The notes beneath the pieces are model-generated. The model did not search any database and was not told where the DNA came from. It worked only from the letters and a program-made list of their open reading frames with translations. The position numbers and the translations under genes are program-made. From Paenibacillus tianjinensis (GTDB taxonomy: Bacteria; Bacillota; Bacilli; Paenibacillales; Paenibacillaceae): a stretch of DNA of 64,000 nt. Each line of letters opens with the position of its first letter. Position 1 is the first letter of the stretch. The stretch covers positions 3,782,001 through 3,846,000 of the forward strand of contig NZ_CP070969.1 in NCBI RefSeq assembly GCF_017086365.1, in the 5' to 3' direction. Positions 9,103 to 16,276 of the stretch are shown here, in pieces.

Positions 9103-9642
9103 TCAGCCTTTGTACTCATGTTCAAGAATCGAATACAGATAGGAGTCATGCCATCCACCCTTATGCCACATATGTTCACGCAAATGGCCCTCGTAAACCA
9201 TTCCGATCTTTTGCATCACTTTCGCAGAACCGATATTGTCCGGGCGGCAGGTCGCGTAAATCCGGTGCAACCCAAACTCCCGGAAACCGAGCTTCAGCAG
9301 AGCTTCCGCCGCCTCACTCGTATAGCCCTGCTTCCAGAACAGCGGATTAAAACAATACCCGATCTCCCCCTGCTTCGGGTCACTGAGATGAAGTCCGCAT
9401 CCGCCCAGCAACTGATTCGTAGCTTTCAATACCACTGCGAATTCAAAACCCCGCCGGGGAGATTGCTTTTGCATATCAATAGTCAAGTTAAGATAATCTC
9501 TTGTCTCCGCTTCTGAGTTCGGGCCCCAGATCATATATTTGGCCACTAACGGATCTGACGCATAGGCATGTACTTCTTCCAGATCGCCATGCGTGAATTC
9601 CCTAATCATTAACCGGTTCGTCTCGAGCTTAAAAGTCTTCAT
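9103..9642 (-). CDS. GNAT N-acetyltransferase, RimJ/RimL-like
   Basis: This 179-residue protein opens with LETNRLMIREFTHGDLEEV, the typical head of the RimJ/RimL/YdaF acetyltransferases. It contains IGYCFNPLFWKQGYTSEAAEALLKL, which covers the acetyl-CoA pyrophosphate loop, and closes with NIGSAKVMQKIGMVYEGHLRE. The family acetylates N-termini of ribosomal proteins or small amines in the cytosol; the substrate here is unknown. AAGGGGG lies 8 bases before the ATG. It probably forms an operon with the YdhG-like gene. Confidence 0.88.
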   Translation of the reverse strand: MKTFKLETNRLMIREFTHGDLEEVHAYASDPLVAKYMIWGPNSEAETRDYLNLTIDMQKQSPRRGFEFAVVLKATNQLLGGCGLHLSDPKQGEIGYCFNPLFWKQGYTSEAAEALLKLGFREFGLHRIYATCRPDNIGSAKVMQKIGMVYEGHLREHMWHKGGWHDSYLYSILEHEYKG

Positions 9643-9727
9643 CTATAGCCCCCTTTTCTTGTAAGAAACCCAATCTTCCATTATTCTAGTAGTCAATAGA
9701 TCCCGTATTATATTGGAGGACTTGCTG

Positions 9728-10594
9728 ATGGACAAAAAAACGCTGGCTGCATTAAAGAAGCTGTACCGTTATGACAATTCCGGGTATGATGCAGAGCGCG
9801 GCGTCAGTCTGTACCGGTTGGATAGCTTAAGCCTTGAAGAGCGCAGGCTACTCATGCAATATGGATGGGAAGCAAATGAACTGGAATGGATCACCCATGA
9901 TGAAGGGAACCGGAAGCTGATGGCCCTTCAATCGGATGAGCGGTTGTCATGGTCAGGGATAGCGGGAGCGTTCATAGCAGGTGTAGGCGGAAGCTTCCCT
10001 AGAGGCATATCTCCCCTCATGAGCTATCACAGGATGCTCCAGATGAAGGAACATGAATATGTTCAAGCAAAGCGCTTCATTTGCTGCAAAACCTGCGGAT
10101 TTCATAAAGACCAATGGGAGAATATTTCTTACATCCGTTATACCCTCCACTTAGGCAATGTTTATGGCAGCAGCACTACAGGAGCATACGCTGATTTAAC
10201 GGAGATCGCGGAGCTGCTGGAGCACAGCCCTATTGTACCGGCAGCAGCGAATATTGAGCTTTTCAGACAGCTTATCGAAAGCCTTGATTCAGCACCGCCT
10301 GACGAAACTCCCGGTCAATTCGAGAAACGGCTGACTTCCTCCCGGCTGCTTAAAGGTACTGCGGGTACGCGCCGGGGTATTCTGCAATCGCTTGCTGTGC
10401 TAGGTGTGCTGCCGAATCAGATCTTGACGCTTACCCCCGGTCAGTGGACGAATACAGAAGAAATGTTGAATGGGGAGCTTCATTTGAACAATACCCGGGG
10501 ACGCTCCGATATGGAGATGCCATGGGCCGGCTGGCAGGGTAAGCTTGGTGTCAATAATGCGGTACTGGACCAGTTGTTCGGAGAATTCCTCTGA
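9728..10594 (+). CDS. Hypothetical protein, 288 residues
   Basis: I do not recognise this family. The N-terminal 60 residues are charged and helical (KKTLAALKKLYRYDNSGYD). A central segment, about 100-135, carries two cysteines and a third in RFICCKTCGF, which could bind a metal but lacks a second pair. No signal peptide or membrane helix is apparent, so it is probably cytosolic. TTGGAGGA lies 7 bases before the ATG at 9728, which fixes the start. It stands alone between genes on the other strand. Confidence 0.72.
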   Translation: MDKKTLAALKKLYRYDNSGYDAERGVSLYRLDSLSLEERRLLMQYGWEANELEWITHDEGNRKLMALQSDERLSWSGIAGAFIAGVGGSFPRGISPLMSYHRMLQMKEHEYVQAKRFICCKTCGFHKDQWENISYIRYTLHLGNVYGSSTTGAYADLTEIAELLEHSPIVPAAANIELFRQLIESLDSAPPDETPGQFEKRLTSSRLLKGTAGTRRGILQSLAVLGVLPNQILTLTPGQWTNTEEMLNGELHLNNTRGRSDMEMPWAGWQGKLGVNNAVLDQLFGEFL

Positions 10595-10605
10595 TATTCC
10601 TCAGG

Positions 10606-10854
10606 TTAATTCAGTTCCTTGCTCTTAATCGTAAAGCCACGGACCTTCATCCACTTCCCGGCAACCGATTCATCGACGGTTCCGGTTTTGGTTCTGACAC
10701 AAAATTTATGTGATGTCCCTCTGTCAAAGCCGGATGCCTCATAGAGCAGATCATCGCCCGCTTGACCCTTAAAATATACCTGCTTCAGGCCAAGCCGGCT
10801 TAGCAGCTCCTGCTTTACACTTTCAATATACATGCGCGAATATTCTTTGGACAT
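10606..10854 (-). CDS. Small hypothetical protein, 82 residues
   Basis: A basic, compact protein with a helical head (SRMYIESVKQELLSRLG) and a beta-rich tail ending KVRGFTIKSKELN. No signal or membrane segment is present. AGGAGGAAAG precedes the ATG. I cannot name a family. It converges with the hypothetical gene at 9728, with 11 bases between the stops, and is separated by a terminator from the ATPase gene upstream. Confidence 0.65.
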   Translation of the reverse strand: MSKEYSRMYIESVKQELLSRLGLKQVYFKGQAGDDLLYEASGFDRGTSHKFCVRTKTGTVDESVAGKWMKVRGFTIKSKELN

Positions 10855-10940
10855 TGTTGTTCTTTCCTCCTGCAGTGTTCATTCTCTTGTCCATTATACC
10901 ACTCCTACAGTTCCAAAATCCCCCTCCGTCTCGTAGCCGC

Positions 10941-10980
10941 AAAAAGCAGCAAACCTCCACGATCTGGAGGTTTGCTGCTC
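10941..10980 (-). terminator. Terminator of the AAA ATPase gene
   Basis: The minus strand carries a long near-perfect stem AGCAGCAAACCTCCA/TGGAGGTTTGCTGCT ending in T5, ten bases after the ATPase stop at 10992. Confidence 0.9.
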
Positions 10981-10991
10981 TAATAACGAAC

Positions 10992-11705
10992 CTATTCATC
11001 GCTGAACAGCTCCCGCAATACTGCCTTACGGTTTTCGAGAAAACGCCTGGTTAAGATGTAGTGCAGTGTGTCTTCGTACTGAATCTCCCCGACAGGCTGG
11101 CTGTCAAAGTTCAGGATTTGGGCATCCGGATAGCCCAGCAGAATCGGGGAGTGCGTAGCGATGATAAACTGGGCTTCTTTTTCCAGATCCTTAATGATAC
11201 GAAGTAATGACAATTGCCGGGCTGGTGAGAGCGCAGCTTCGGGTTCGTCCAGCAGATAGATCGCCTTTTTTCCGAAACGGTGCTTAAAAAGCGACAAAAA
11301 CGCCTCACCATGGGACTGTTCATGTAATGACTGCCCCCCATAAAATCTTAAGCTGGAAGGCATCGTATCGATATGTGAAGCAAAGTGGTAAAAGGTCTCC
11401 GCCCTGAGAAAAAAGCCGTCGGTTACCTTGGGCAGCCAGGATAAACGCAGGTGATCTCCCAGCGCCGACTGGGAAGCATCTACCTCGTAAGTATTGTTCC
11501 TGCCTCCGCCTGCCGTATTGAATCCGCACTGATAAGCGACTGCCTCGAGCAGAGTGGACTTTCCTGAGCCGTTTTCGCCAACCAGAAAGGTAACATTCGT
11601 CTTGAATTCAAGACGGTGCAGATTTTTCAGGGCTGAAATGGTAAATGGATAGCGGGAAAGATCCGTATCCTTTTTCGGTAGAATCTCCACACTTCGCAGG
11701 AACAT
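10992..11705 (-). CDS. Orphan AAA/ABC-type ATPase (predicted OLD-like/RecF-like)
   Basis: This 237-residue protein has Walker A GENGSGKST at about 43-51, an ABC-like signature region (FYGGQSLHEQSHGEAF), Walker B AIYLLDEPEAAL at about 147-158 and the switch histidine in IIATHSPILLGYP. It has no coiled-coil insertion, nuclease domain or membrane part. It belongs to the COG3910-type stand-alone ATPases that resemble the head of RecF/SMC proteins; their task is not established. TGGAGA precedes the ATG. No toxin, nuclease or transport partner sits next to it, and the gene downstream is unrelated and convergent, so a defence role is not supported by context. Confidence 0.82.
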   Translation of the reverse strand: MFLRSVEILPKKDTDLSRYPFTISALKNLHRLEFKTNVTFLVGENGSGKSTLLEAVAYQCGFNTAGGGRNNTYEVDASQSALGDHLRLSWLPKVTDGFFLRAETFYHFASHIDTMPSSLRFYGGQSLHEQSHGEAFLSLFKHRFGKKAIYLLDEPEAALSPARQLSLLRIIKDLEKEAQFIIATHSPILLGYPDAQILNFDSQPVGEIQYEDTLHYILTRRFLENRKAVLRELFSDE

Positions 11706-11748
11706 GTAATCATCTCCAAACCTCTGTTATGAAAAAGCAGTGTCCCGG

Positions 11749-11934
11749 TTACTTCACATCTACAGCTTCATAGAACAGCTGATTATTCTCCAGGAAGAGA
11801 ACGCCGTCCTGCTTAAGCTCCATCGATTGAATATCCTTTTTCGAGGGGTATTTCAGCAGAGCTTCGTGCACGTCCTCTTTATTCTGCATGTTATCAATCT
11901 GATAAGCAATTATATTGCGGCCTTCCCGCTTCAA
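11749..11934 (-). pseudogene. Displaced C-terminal part of the lipoprotein gene at 11937
   Basis: This 61-residue frame (EGRNIIAYQIDNMQNKEDV to the stop) has only a TTG to start from and no ribosome site. It begins three bases after the stop of the lipoprotein frame at 11937. Read upstream in its own frame it gives LILKREGRN, which would join smoothly to the lipoprotein end ALK if one base had been lost near 11940. The combined length from 12245 to 11749 is 497 bases, one short of a multiple of three. I read both as one lipoprotein of about 165 residues broken by a single-base deletion. Confidence 0.55.
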
Positions 11935-11936
11935 TA

Positions 11937-12245
11937 TTAAATCTTCAGTGCGGAAGCACCGAACCCATTTCCCAGCACTGCAGCCTTCCCTTCAGTGACA
12001 ACAAAGGTCTCTAAGCTGCTGCTGTCTTTAAAAATCTGATGTTTGGTCTCTGACCAGACCTCAGGGGGTGTAATCTCCTTCAGATCACTAACCAGACTGT
12101 CTTTCTGCTGACCCAGCAACTCCTGAATAATTGTTTCAGCTTCCTTAACGGACAGCTTTTCGGACTTGGAATCACATGCGGTGAACAGCAGGATTACCGA
12201 CAGTAAACACGCACCGAATCCGGCAAATTTGCGCTTGCTGGTCAT
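11937..12245 (-). CDS. Lipoprotein (5' part of a probably frameshifted gene)
   Basis: The 102-residue product starts with KRK, a hydrophobic run SVILLF and the lipobox FTAC, so it should be lipidated and held outside the membrane. The mature part begins with a helical segment (VKEAETIIQELLGQQ). It stops abruptly after GNGFGASALKI, and the natural continuation lies in another frame at 11749-11934. The ATG overlaps the stop of the zinc-ribbon gene upstream by four bases, so the two are translationally coupled. The function is unknown. Confidence 0.65.
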   Translation of the reverse strand: MTSKRKFAGFGACLLSVILLFTACDSKSEKLSVKEAETIIQELLGQQKDSLVSDLKEITPPEVWSETKHQIFKDSSSLETFVVTEGKAAVLGNGFGASALKI

Positions 12246-12511
12246 GTCCGCACCTTCTTTATGTCTTTATTGAACCAATGAATATACCCGCAGCGGTCGC
12301 AGGTCAAAATATTCGCTGAACGGTTGGCGAAATCAAGATTCAAGAAACTAAGTAAAGCGGTATTCAACTGCGCATAGCCATGATCGAATTTATCATATTG
12401 ACAGTGCACGCAGATCACACGCAGGCCATTCACCTGATAGGGGGCTGCTGCTGTTAACTCTTTTATATTTTTGGAAAAACTCTTAAAAAACCTTGTTGCC
12501 CCGTTTGCCAT
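12242..12511 (-). CDS. Small zinc-ribbon protein, 89 residues
   Basis: Two Cys pairs, VICVHCQYDKF at about 49-59 and LTCDRCGYIHWF at about 69-82, form a zinc ribbon of CxxC-x(n)-CxxC type. The head is basic and helical. Similar small bacillary proteins are annotated as hypothetical or DNA-binding, without direct proof. GGAGG lies 8 bases before the ATG. The stop overlaps the lipoprotein start by ATGA, which points to a two-gene operon of a cytosolic ribbon protein and a lipoprotein. Confidence 0.72.
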   Translation of the reverse strand: MANGATRFFKSFSKNIKELTAAAPYQVNGLRVICVHCQYDKFDHGYAQLNTALLSFLNLDFANRSANILTCDRCGYIHWFNKDIKKVRT

Positions 12512-12613
12512 TTCAGAACCTCCTTCTCACGCGTTACCCTTTAATACGCCCCCTAAATTTGGAAGTTTCGGTAGATGCTGATCTATCTCACGTATGAGTT
12601 TGAAGTGAAGACT

Positions 12614-12657
12614 AAAAAAACGGCCGATAATGTTCCCGGGGGAGCCCTATCAGCCGT
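12614..12657 (-). terminator. Terminator of the DUF6530 / GIY-YIG operon
   Basis: On the minus strand ACGGCTGATA pairs with TATCGGCCGT (one G-T pair) and is followed by T6-7. It lies just after the stop at 12665. Confidence 0.85.
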
Positions 12658-12664
12658 ATTCCTA

Positions 12665-13024
12665 TTATCTCTGCAGTGGTTTATTGTAGCCTTTGTCTTC
12701 ATACGGCTGCAATTGCTCCAACCACCGTTTCAGCATCACCTTGCATTCCCATTTCACATCGGCGATTTCGTCAGTTTCCTTCTCCTCCAGCACTTCATAG
12801 CTGAAATTCTCTGCTCCAAGCGCTTTCCAGTCCTTCTGGAGCTCTGCATTTGCGAACCGGCCCATATCCAGCTGCATCTGGAGGGTAAACCATTTGTTCT
12901 TCAGGTTGGAGTAGGTATCGATGTAGATTTTACCGCTTAGTTTGTTGGTGATTTGGATGGCACCCATGTATGTTTTAATCTGCTTGTATTCCTCTTGAAG
13001 CTCCTTGCGTTTGCTCTTGTCCAT
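12665..13024 (-). CDS. GIY-YIG-like protein with degenerate motif
   Basis: The 119-residue protein has the GIY-YIG fold signature MGAIQITNKLSGKIYIDT at about 20-37 and the downstream helix NAELQKDWKALGAENFSYEVLE at about 59-80, as in single-domain GIY-YIG proteins. The two sequences that name the family are altered: GIY has become GAI, and YIG has become YID. The catalytic tyrosine of GIY is therefore missing, and nuclease activity is doubtful. GAGGAG precedes the ATG. It lies 28 bases after the DUF6530 gene and probably shares its transcript. Confidence 0.75.
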   Translation of the reverse strand: MDKSKRKELQEEYKQIKTYMGAIQITNKLSGKIYIDTYSNLKNKWFTLQMQLDMGRFANAELQKDWKALGAENFSYEVLEEKETDEIADVKWECKVMLKRWLEQLQPYEDKGYNKPLQR

Positions 13025-13052
13025 ATTGTTCTCTCCTCAAAATTTTGTCGTC

Positions 13053-13532
13053 CTAATAGCCCATTTCCTTCAATACCCGGGACAATACACTTAGCCGTTC
13101 ACCGATCATTTCACCGTCTTCGCCAAGCGCTTGGGCAAACAGCTTTATGTCATTATCAATCATTGGATTGTCGGTACACACAGCCACATTCATGGCATCT
13201 CCCTGCAGTCCGATACGGTCAATCGTCGTGTTCTCCGGATCATACATTTTGGGCATACGGTAAGCATCCTGGAAATATAAGCTGCTTCTGCAGATCAGGA
13301 TCGCCAGATCCAGCACACGGTGCATTGGCAGTTCCTCCGATTGTCTAGACCACTTCTCCCCTGTATGTCTCCATACTTTAGCTGAGATATCGACCTTTCC
13401 CCGGTCATTCCACTGGGCTAAGCCGAGGGACAGCCCTTGGGCATCTGTATTGCCGGCATAACGGCCGTCAACTTGCTCATAATTTTCGGATACGATCACA
13501 GGTTTATGTTTTAGGGTGGTTGGAATTTTCAT
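13053..13532 (-). CDS. DUF6530 family protein
   Basis: A 159-residue cytosolic protein with strongly conserved-looking segments HKPVIVSENYEQVDGRYAG, GLSLGLAQWNDRGKVDISAK and WSRQSEELPMHRVLDLAI. I recall this pattern as DUF6530, a Firmicutes family with no assigned activity. The start at 13532 is chosen because TTGGAG lies 9 bases upstream; an in-frame TTG at 13547 is part of that ribosome site. Upstream lies an AT-rich stretch with four TTACTAA copies, which may hold its promoter or operator. It heads an operon with the GIY-YIG-like gene. Confidence 0.78.
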   Translation of the reverse strand: MKIPTTLKHKPVIVSENYEQVDGRYAGNTDAQGLSLGLAQWNDRGKVDISAKVWRHTGEKWSRQSEELPMHRVLDLAILICRSSLYFQDAYRMPKMYDPENTTIDRIGLQGDAMNVAVCTDNPMIDNDIKLFAQALGEDGEMIGERLSVLSRVLKEMGY

Positions 13533-13550
13533 CTCTACACGCTCCAATTA

Positions 13551-13585
13551 AATTTACTAATTTACTAAATTACTAATTTACTAAA
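13551..13585. repeat. Four spaced TTACTAA copies
   Basis: The motif TTACTAA occurs four times at 7-9 base intervals in 35 bases, immediately upstream of the DUF6530 gene. Such phased short repeats can be binding sites for a regulator or simple-sequence noise. No other copy cluster was noticed in the window. Confidence 0.5.
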
Positions 13586-13630
13586 TCCAAAATCATAATA
13601 CCCTTCATTCCATCATCTGTCAATCCCGCA

Positions 13631-13666
13631 AAAAAAGCTTCCGCAGCAGATGCTGCAGAAGCTTTT
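13631..13666. terminator. Bidirectional terminator
   Basis: AAAAAAGCTTC-GCAGCA and TGCTGC-GAAGCTTTTT form a long hairpin with A and T tracts on its two sides. It ends transcription of the ABC permease gene on the minus strand. Confidence 0.85.
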
Positions 13667-13711
13667 TGAGGTACCTCTGAGTGTGGTTCGACTCTGGATG
13701 GCCTATGAAAA

Positions 13712-14524
13712 TTATGTGCGGCGCATGTAAGCGCGGACGGTGATGGGTGCAAAGATAGCCACAATAACCGCTGCACCGACCAGGGAGAAGACAAGATCCG
13801 AACCTGCTGTACCGCTATTGGTTAATTCACGGACAGCCGTAACCAGATGGGAAATAGGGTTGATATTAACGAACCACTGGAGCCAGTCAGGCATAGTATC
13901 GACCGGCACAAAGGCATTGGATAGGAACGTGAGCGGGAACAGCACAATCATGGATATCCCCTGCACACTTGAAGCCGTACGGGCAATTACACCGAAGAAC
14001 GCGAAGATCCAGCTGATGGCCCACGAGCACCCGATCACCAGGAGCGCAGCAATCGCCACATAACCGATGCCGCCCTCGGGGCGATAACCCATGAGATACC
14101 CCATAACGAAGGTAAGCACCGTTGCGATGGTATAGCGGACCGTATCAGCGAGCAAAGCTCCTGCAAGTGGCGCAATCCGCGAGATCGGCAATGATTTGAA
14201 GCGGTCAAACACCCCTTTTTCCATGTCCTCACGAAGCTGCACGCCAGTAACGATGGAGGTGGTAATGACCGTCTGCACCAGAATTCCTGGGATGATTACC
14301 GGCAAGTAGCTCACCACGTCACCAGAGATCGCTCCGCCGAAGATATAGGTAAACATTAGGGTGAAAATAATCGGCTGAAACGTTACATCAAACAGCTGCT
14401 CAGGGGTACGCTTGATTTTAAGCAGCCCCCGGTAAGCCATTGTCAGGGAATTGCGAACCGCCTGGCCGAAGCTGGAGTGATTCTTCAACTGGCGCTCAGC
14501 CCCCGGCTTAATTAATGTGCTCAT
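13712..14524 (-). CDS. ABC-2 type exporter permease, DrrB-like
   Basis: The 270-residue protein has six predicted membrane helices and the ABC-2 signature region KSLPISRIAPLAGALLAD followed by a long hydrophobic stretch, as in the DrrB/NodJ drug-exporter permeases. AGGGGG lies 8 bases before the ATG at 14524, and the start overlaps the end of the ATPase gene by 17 bases, so the two subunits are made together. Such pairs export lipophilic drugs or natural products; the substrate here is unknown. A MarR-family regulator gene lies divergently upstream of the pair. Confidence 0.88.
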   Translation of the reverse strand: MSTLIKPGAERQLKNHSSFGQAVRNSLTMAYRGLLKIKRTPEQLFDVTFQPIIFTLMFTYIFGGAISGDVVSYLPVIIPGILVQTVITTSIVTGVQLREDMEKGVFDRFKSLPISRIAPLAGALLADTVRYTIATVLTFVMGYLMGYRPEGGIGYVAIAALLVIGCSWAISWIFAFFGVIARTASSVQGISMIVLFPLTFLSNAFVPVDTMPDWLQWFVNINPISHLVTAVRELTNSGTAGSDLVFSLVGAAVIVAIFAPITVRAYMRRT

Positions 14525-15545
14525 ATTGTTGTCCCCCTGCTTTATTATCTTTTTCGGATACCTGTGCTGCATTATCTTCTACACCATGACCAGTCAGGGA
14601 CAGAAAAACTTCGTCCAGGGTCGGCTTCTGTACACTCATTTCGGATAAGGGGATTCCCGCAGCACGAAGCGCAATCAGCAGATCGGTTACCTGATCCGCA
14701 TTGCCCATCGGCGCAGTAATCTTGGCAGCTTCTGCGGATACAGCGGCCTGAACCCGCAGCACCCGTTCAACAGTCTGCCGGGCAACCATCATTTGCTGCG
14801 GATTCTCCACTCTTAAGTGCAGCGATGAGCTGCCAACAGAGGATTTCAGATCATCAACGGTACCTTCGGCAACCACTCTTCCATGGTCAATAACCGCTAT
14901 CCGGTCTGCCAGCTGATCCGCTTCCTCCAGATACTGTGTGGTCAAAAGGACCGTTGAACCTGAGCCTACCAACCGGCGGATCGTATCCCACATCTGGTTG
15001 CGGGTGCGCGGGTCAAGCCCCGTAGTCGGCTCATCCAGGAAGATCAGCGGCGGCTGGGCGATCAGGCTTGCGGCCAGATCCAGCCGGCGGCGCATCCCAC
15101 CGGAGAAATGCTTGAGCGGGCGTTTGGCGGCTTCGGTCAGCCCGAATTCCTCCAGCAGATCCGCAGCTTTACGCCGGGACTCCGCACGGCCCAGTCCAAG
15201 CAGCCGGGAGAAGATCACCAGATTCTCGGTTGCGCTAAGCGACTCATCGACGGATGCGTATTGTCCGGTTACCCCAATCAATTGCCGTACGATCTGCGGC
15301 TCCTTCACCACATCATGCCCGAAGATTCTGGCGGATCCGGCATCCGGGCGCAATAAGGTTGCTAGCATACGGATCGCTGTCGTTTTCCCGGCGCCGTTAG
15401 GCCCGAGCACCCCGTAGATGGAACCGGTGGCTACCTGAAGATCCACCCCGTCTACCGCACGGTTGTCTCCGAACACCTTGACCAGCCCCTGCGCTTCAAT
15501 GGCTAATGCTGCTTGCTGCGGCGTTTTTTTGGTTTGTTGACTCAT
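14508..15545 (-). CDS. ABC exporter ATPase, DrrA-like
   Basis: This 345-residue protein carries Walker A GPNGAGKTT at about 48-56, the signature HFSGGMRRRLDLAASL, Walker B LIFLDEPTTGLDP and an accessory C-terminal domain of about 100 residues typical of daunorubicin-resistance ATPases (DUF4162). The C-terminus LDEVFLSLTGH is the usual end of that family. AGGAGG precedes the ATG. It couples to the permease gene downstream to form an exporter. A possible TATAAT for this strand lies at 15648-15653, without a clear -35. Confidence 0.92.
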   Translation of the reverse strand: MSQQTKKTPQQAALAIEAQGLVKVFGDNRAVDGVDLQVATGSIYGVLGPNGAGKTTAIRMLATLLRPDAGSARIFGHDVVKEPQIVRQLIGVTGQYASVDESLSATENLVIFSRLLGLGRAESRRKAADLLEEFGLTEAAKRPLKHFSGGMRRRLDLAASLIAQPPLIFLDEPTTGLDPRTRNQMWDTIRRLVGSGSTVLLTTQYLEEADQLADRIAVIDHGRVVAEGTVDDLKSSVGSSSLHLRVENPQQMMVARQTVERVLRVQAAVSAEAAKITAPMGNADQVTDLLIALRAAGIPLSEMSVQKPTLDEVFLSLTGHGVEDNAAQVSEKDNKAGGQQYEHIN

Positions 15546-15733
15546 TTGCTACTCCTCCTACACAACTAATATATAAGGATCATAAATCCCTTATTTAAAC
15601 TGAATATAAACGTGTATGTATTTCTTCAGCCCTTCAGTCCTGTTCATTATAAGCCTGATTATGGAACTGCTTAACGGTCTGCAAGACCATTTTGCCCTCC
15701 GCCCCCGGATGTAGAAACCGGAATAAATAATCG

Positions 15734-15785
15734 TAGACAAAAAGGTAACCTGTTACATATAATAAATGTGTAATAGGTTACCTTT
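15734..15785 (+). promoter_or_regulatory. Promoter with two MarR-type operators
   Basis: A promoter with TAGACA at 15734-15739 and TATAAT at 15758-15763 (18-nt spacer) lies between two copies of a 12-bp dyad, GTAACCTGTTAC at 15745-15756 and GTAATAGGTTAC at 15770-15781. The copies sit inside a larger 17-bp inverted repeat, 15741-15757 and 15769-15785, with one mismatch. One site covers the spacer and the other the likely transcription start, so a bound dimer would block RNA polymerase. This is the classic layout of an autorepressed MarR gene, and the MarR gene starts 20 bases further on. Confidence 0.85.
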
Positions 15786-15804
15786 ATGAAAGGAGCAGAA
15801 ACTA

Positions 15805-16269
15805 ATGGACTTAAAAGAACAGCAGGCTTACATCCTCGGCGCCTTCCTTACGCTCGCTAACCGTCTTCAGGTGTTGGGTGACCAGTTGGATGAGAAGATC
15901 ACAATGAAACAGTGGTTGCTGATTGCCGTTATTTTAAAGAGCGGCTCACCTGCACCGGCCTTAAGCGATCTGGCTGCGATGATCGGAAGCTCCAGGCAAA
16001 ATGTCAAGAAAATGGCCCTTCTGCTGGAGAAGCAGGGATTTGTGACGCTCTCTAAGGATGAAAAGGATGCACGGATTCTGCGTGTGAGGCTTACCGAAGA
16101 ATGTATGGTTTATTTTGCGGGTAGAAACCGGGAGGAAGAACAGTTTATGGACGATTTATTCCAGGATTTCAATGCGGAGCTGACCAGCGGACTGTTCACG
16201 GGTCTGACCAAGCTCACTGATAACATTACCCGGATGGAAGCTGGCTCCCCAGATGAAGAAAAGGAGTAG
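15805..16269 (+). CDS. MarR family transcriptional regulator
   Basis: A 154-residue winged-helix protein. The recognition region is ALSDLAAMIGSSRQNVKKMALLLEKQGFV at about 52-80, followed by the wing SKDEKDARILRVRLTE, which has the conserved Asp-Arg pair. The dimerising helices are at the two ends. AAAGGAG precedes the ATG. Two 12-bp dyads in its promoter are its likely binding sites, giving autoregulation. The DrrAB-like exporter is divergent and may belong to its regulon; the DUF6544 gene follows in the same transcript. Confidence 0.9.
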   Translation: MDLKEQQAYILGAFLTLANRLQVLGDQLDEKITMKQWLLIAVILKSGSPAPALSDLAAMIGSSRQNVKKMALLLEKQGFVTLSKDEKDARILRVRLTEECMVYFAGRNREEEQFMDDLFQDFNAELTSGLFTGLTKLTDNITRMEAGSPDEEKE

Positions 16270-16276
16270 AACCCTT

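Noticed and set aside
10992..12511. A defence island around the orphan ATPase
   Set aside because: The neighbours are small lipoproteins and a zinc-ribbon protein, with no nuclease, reverse transcriptase or TIR partner.
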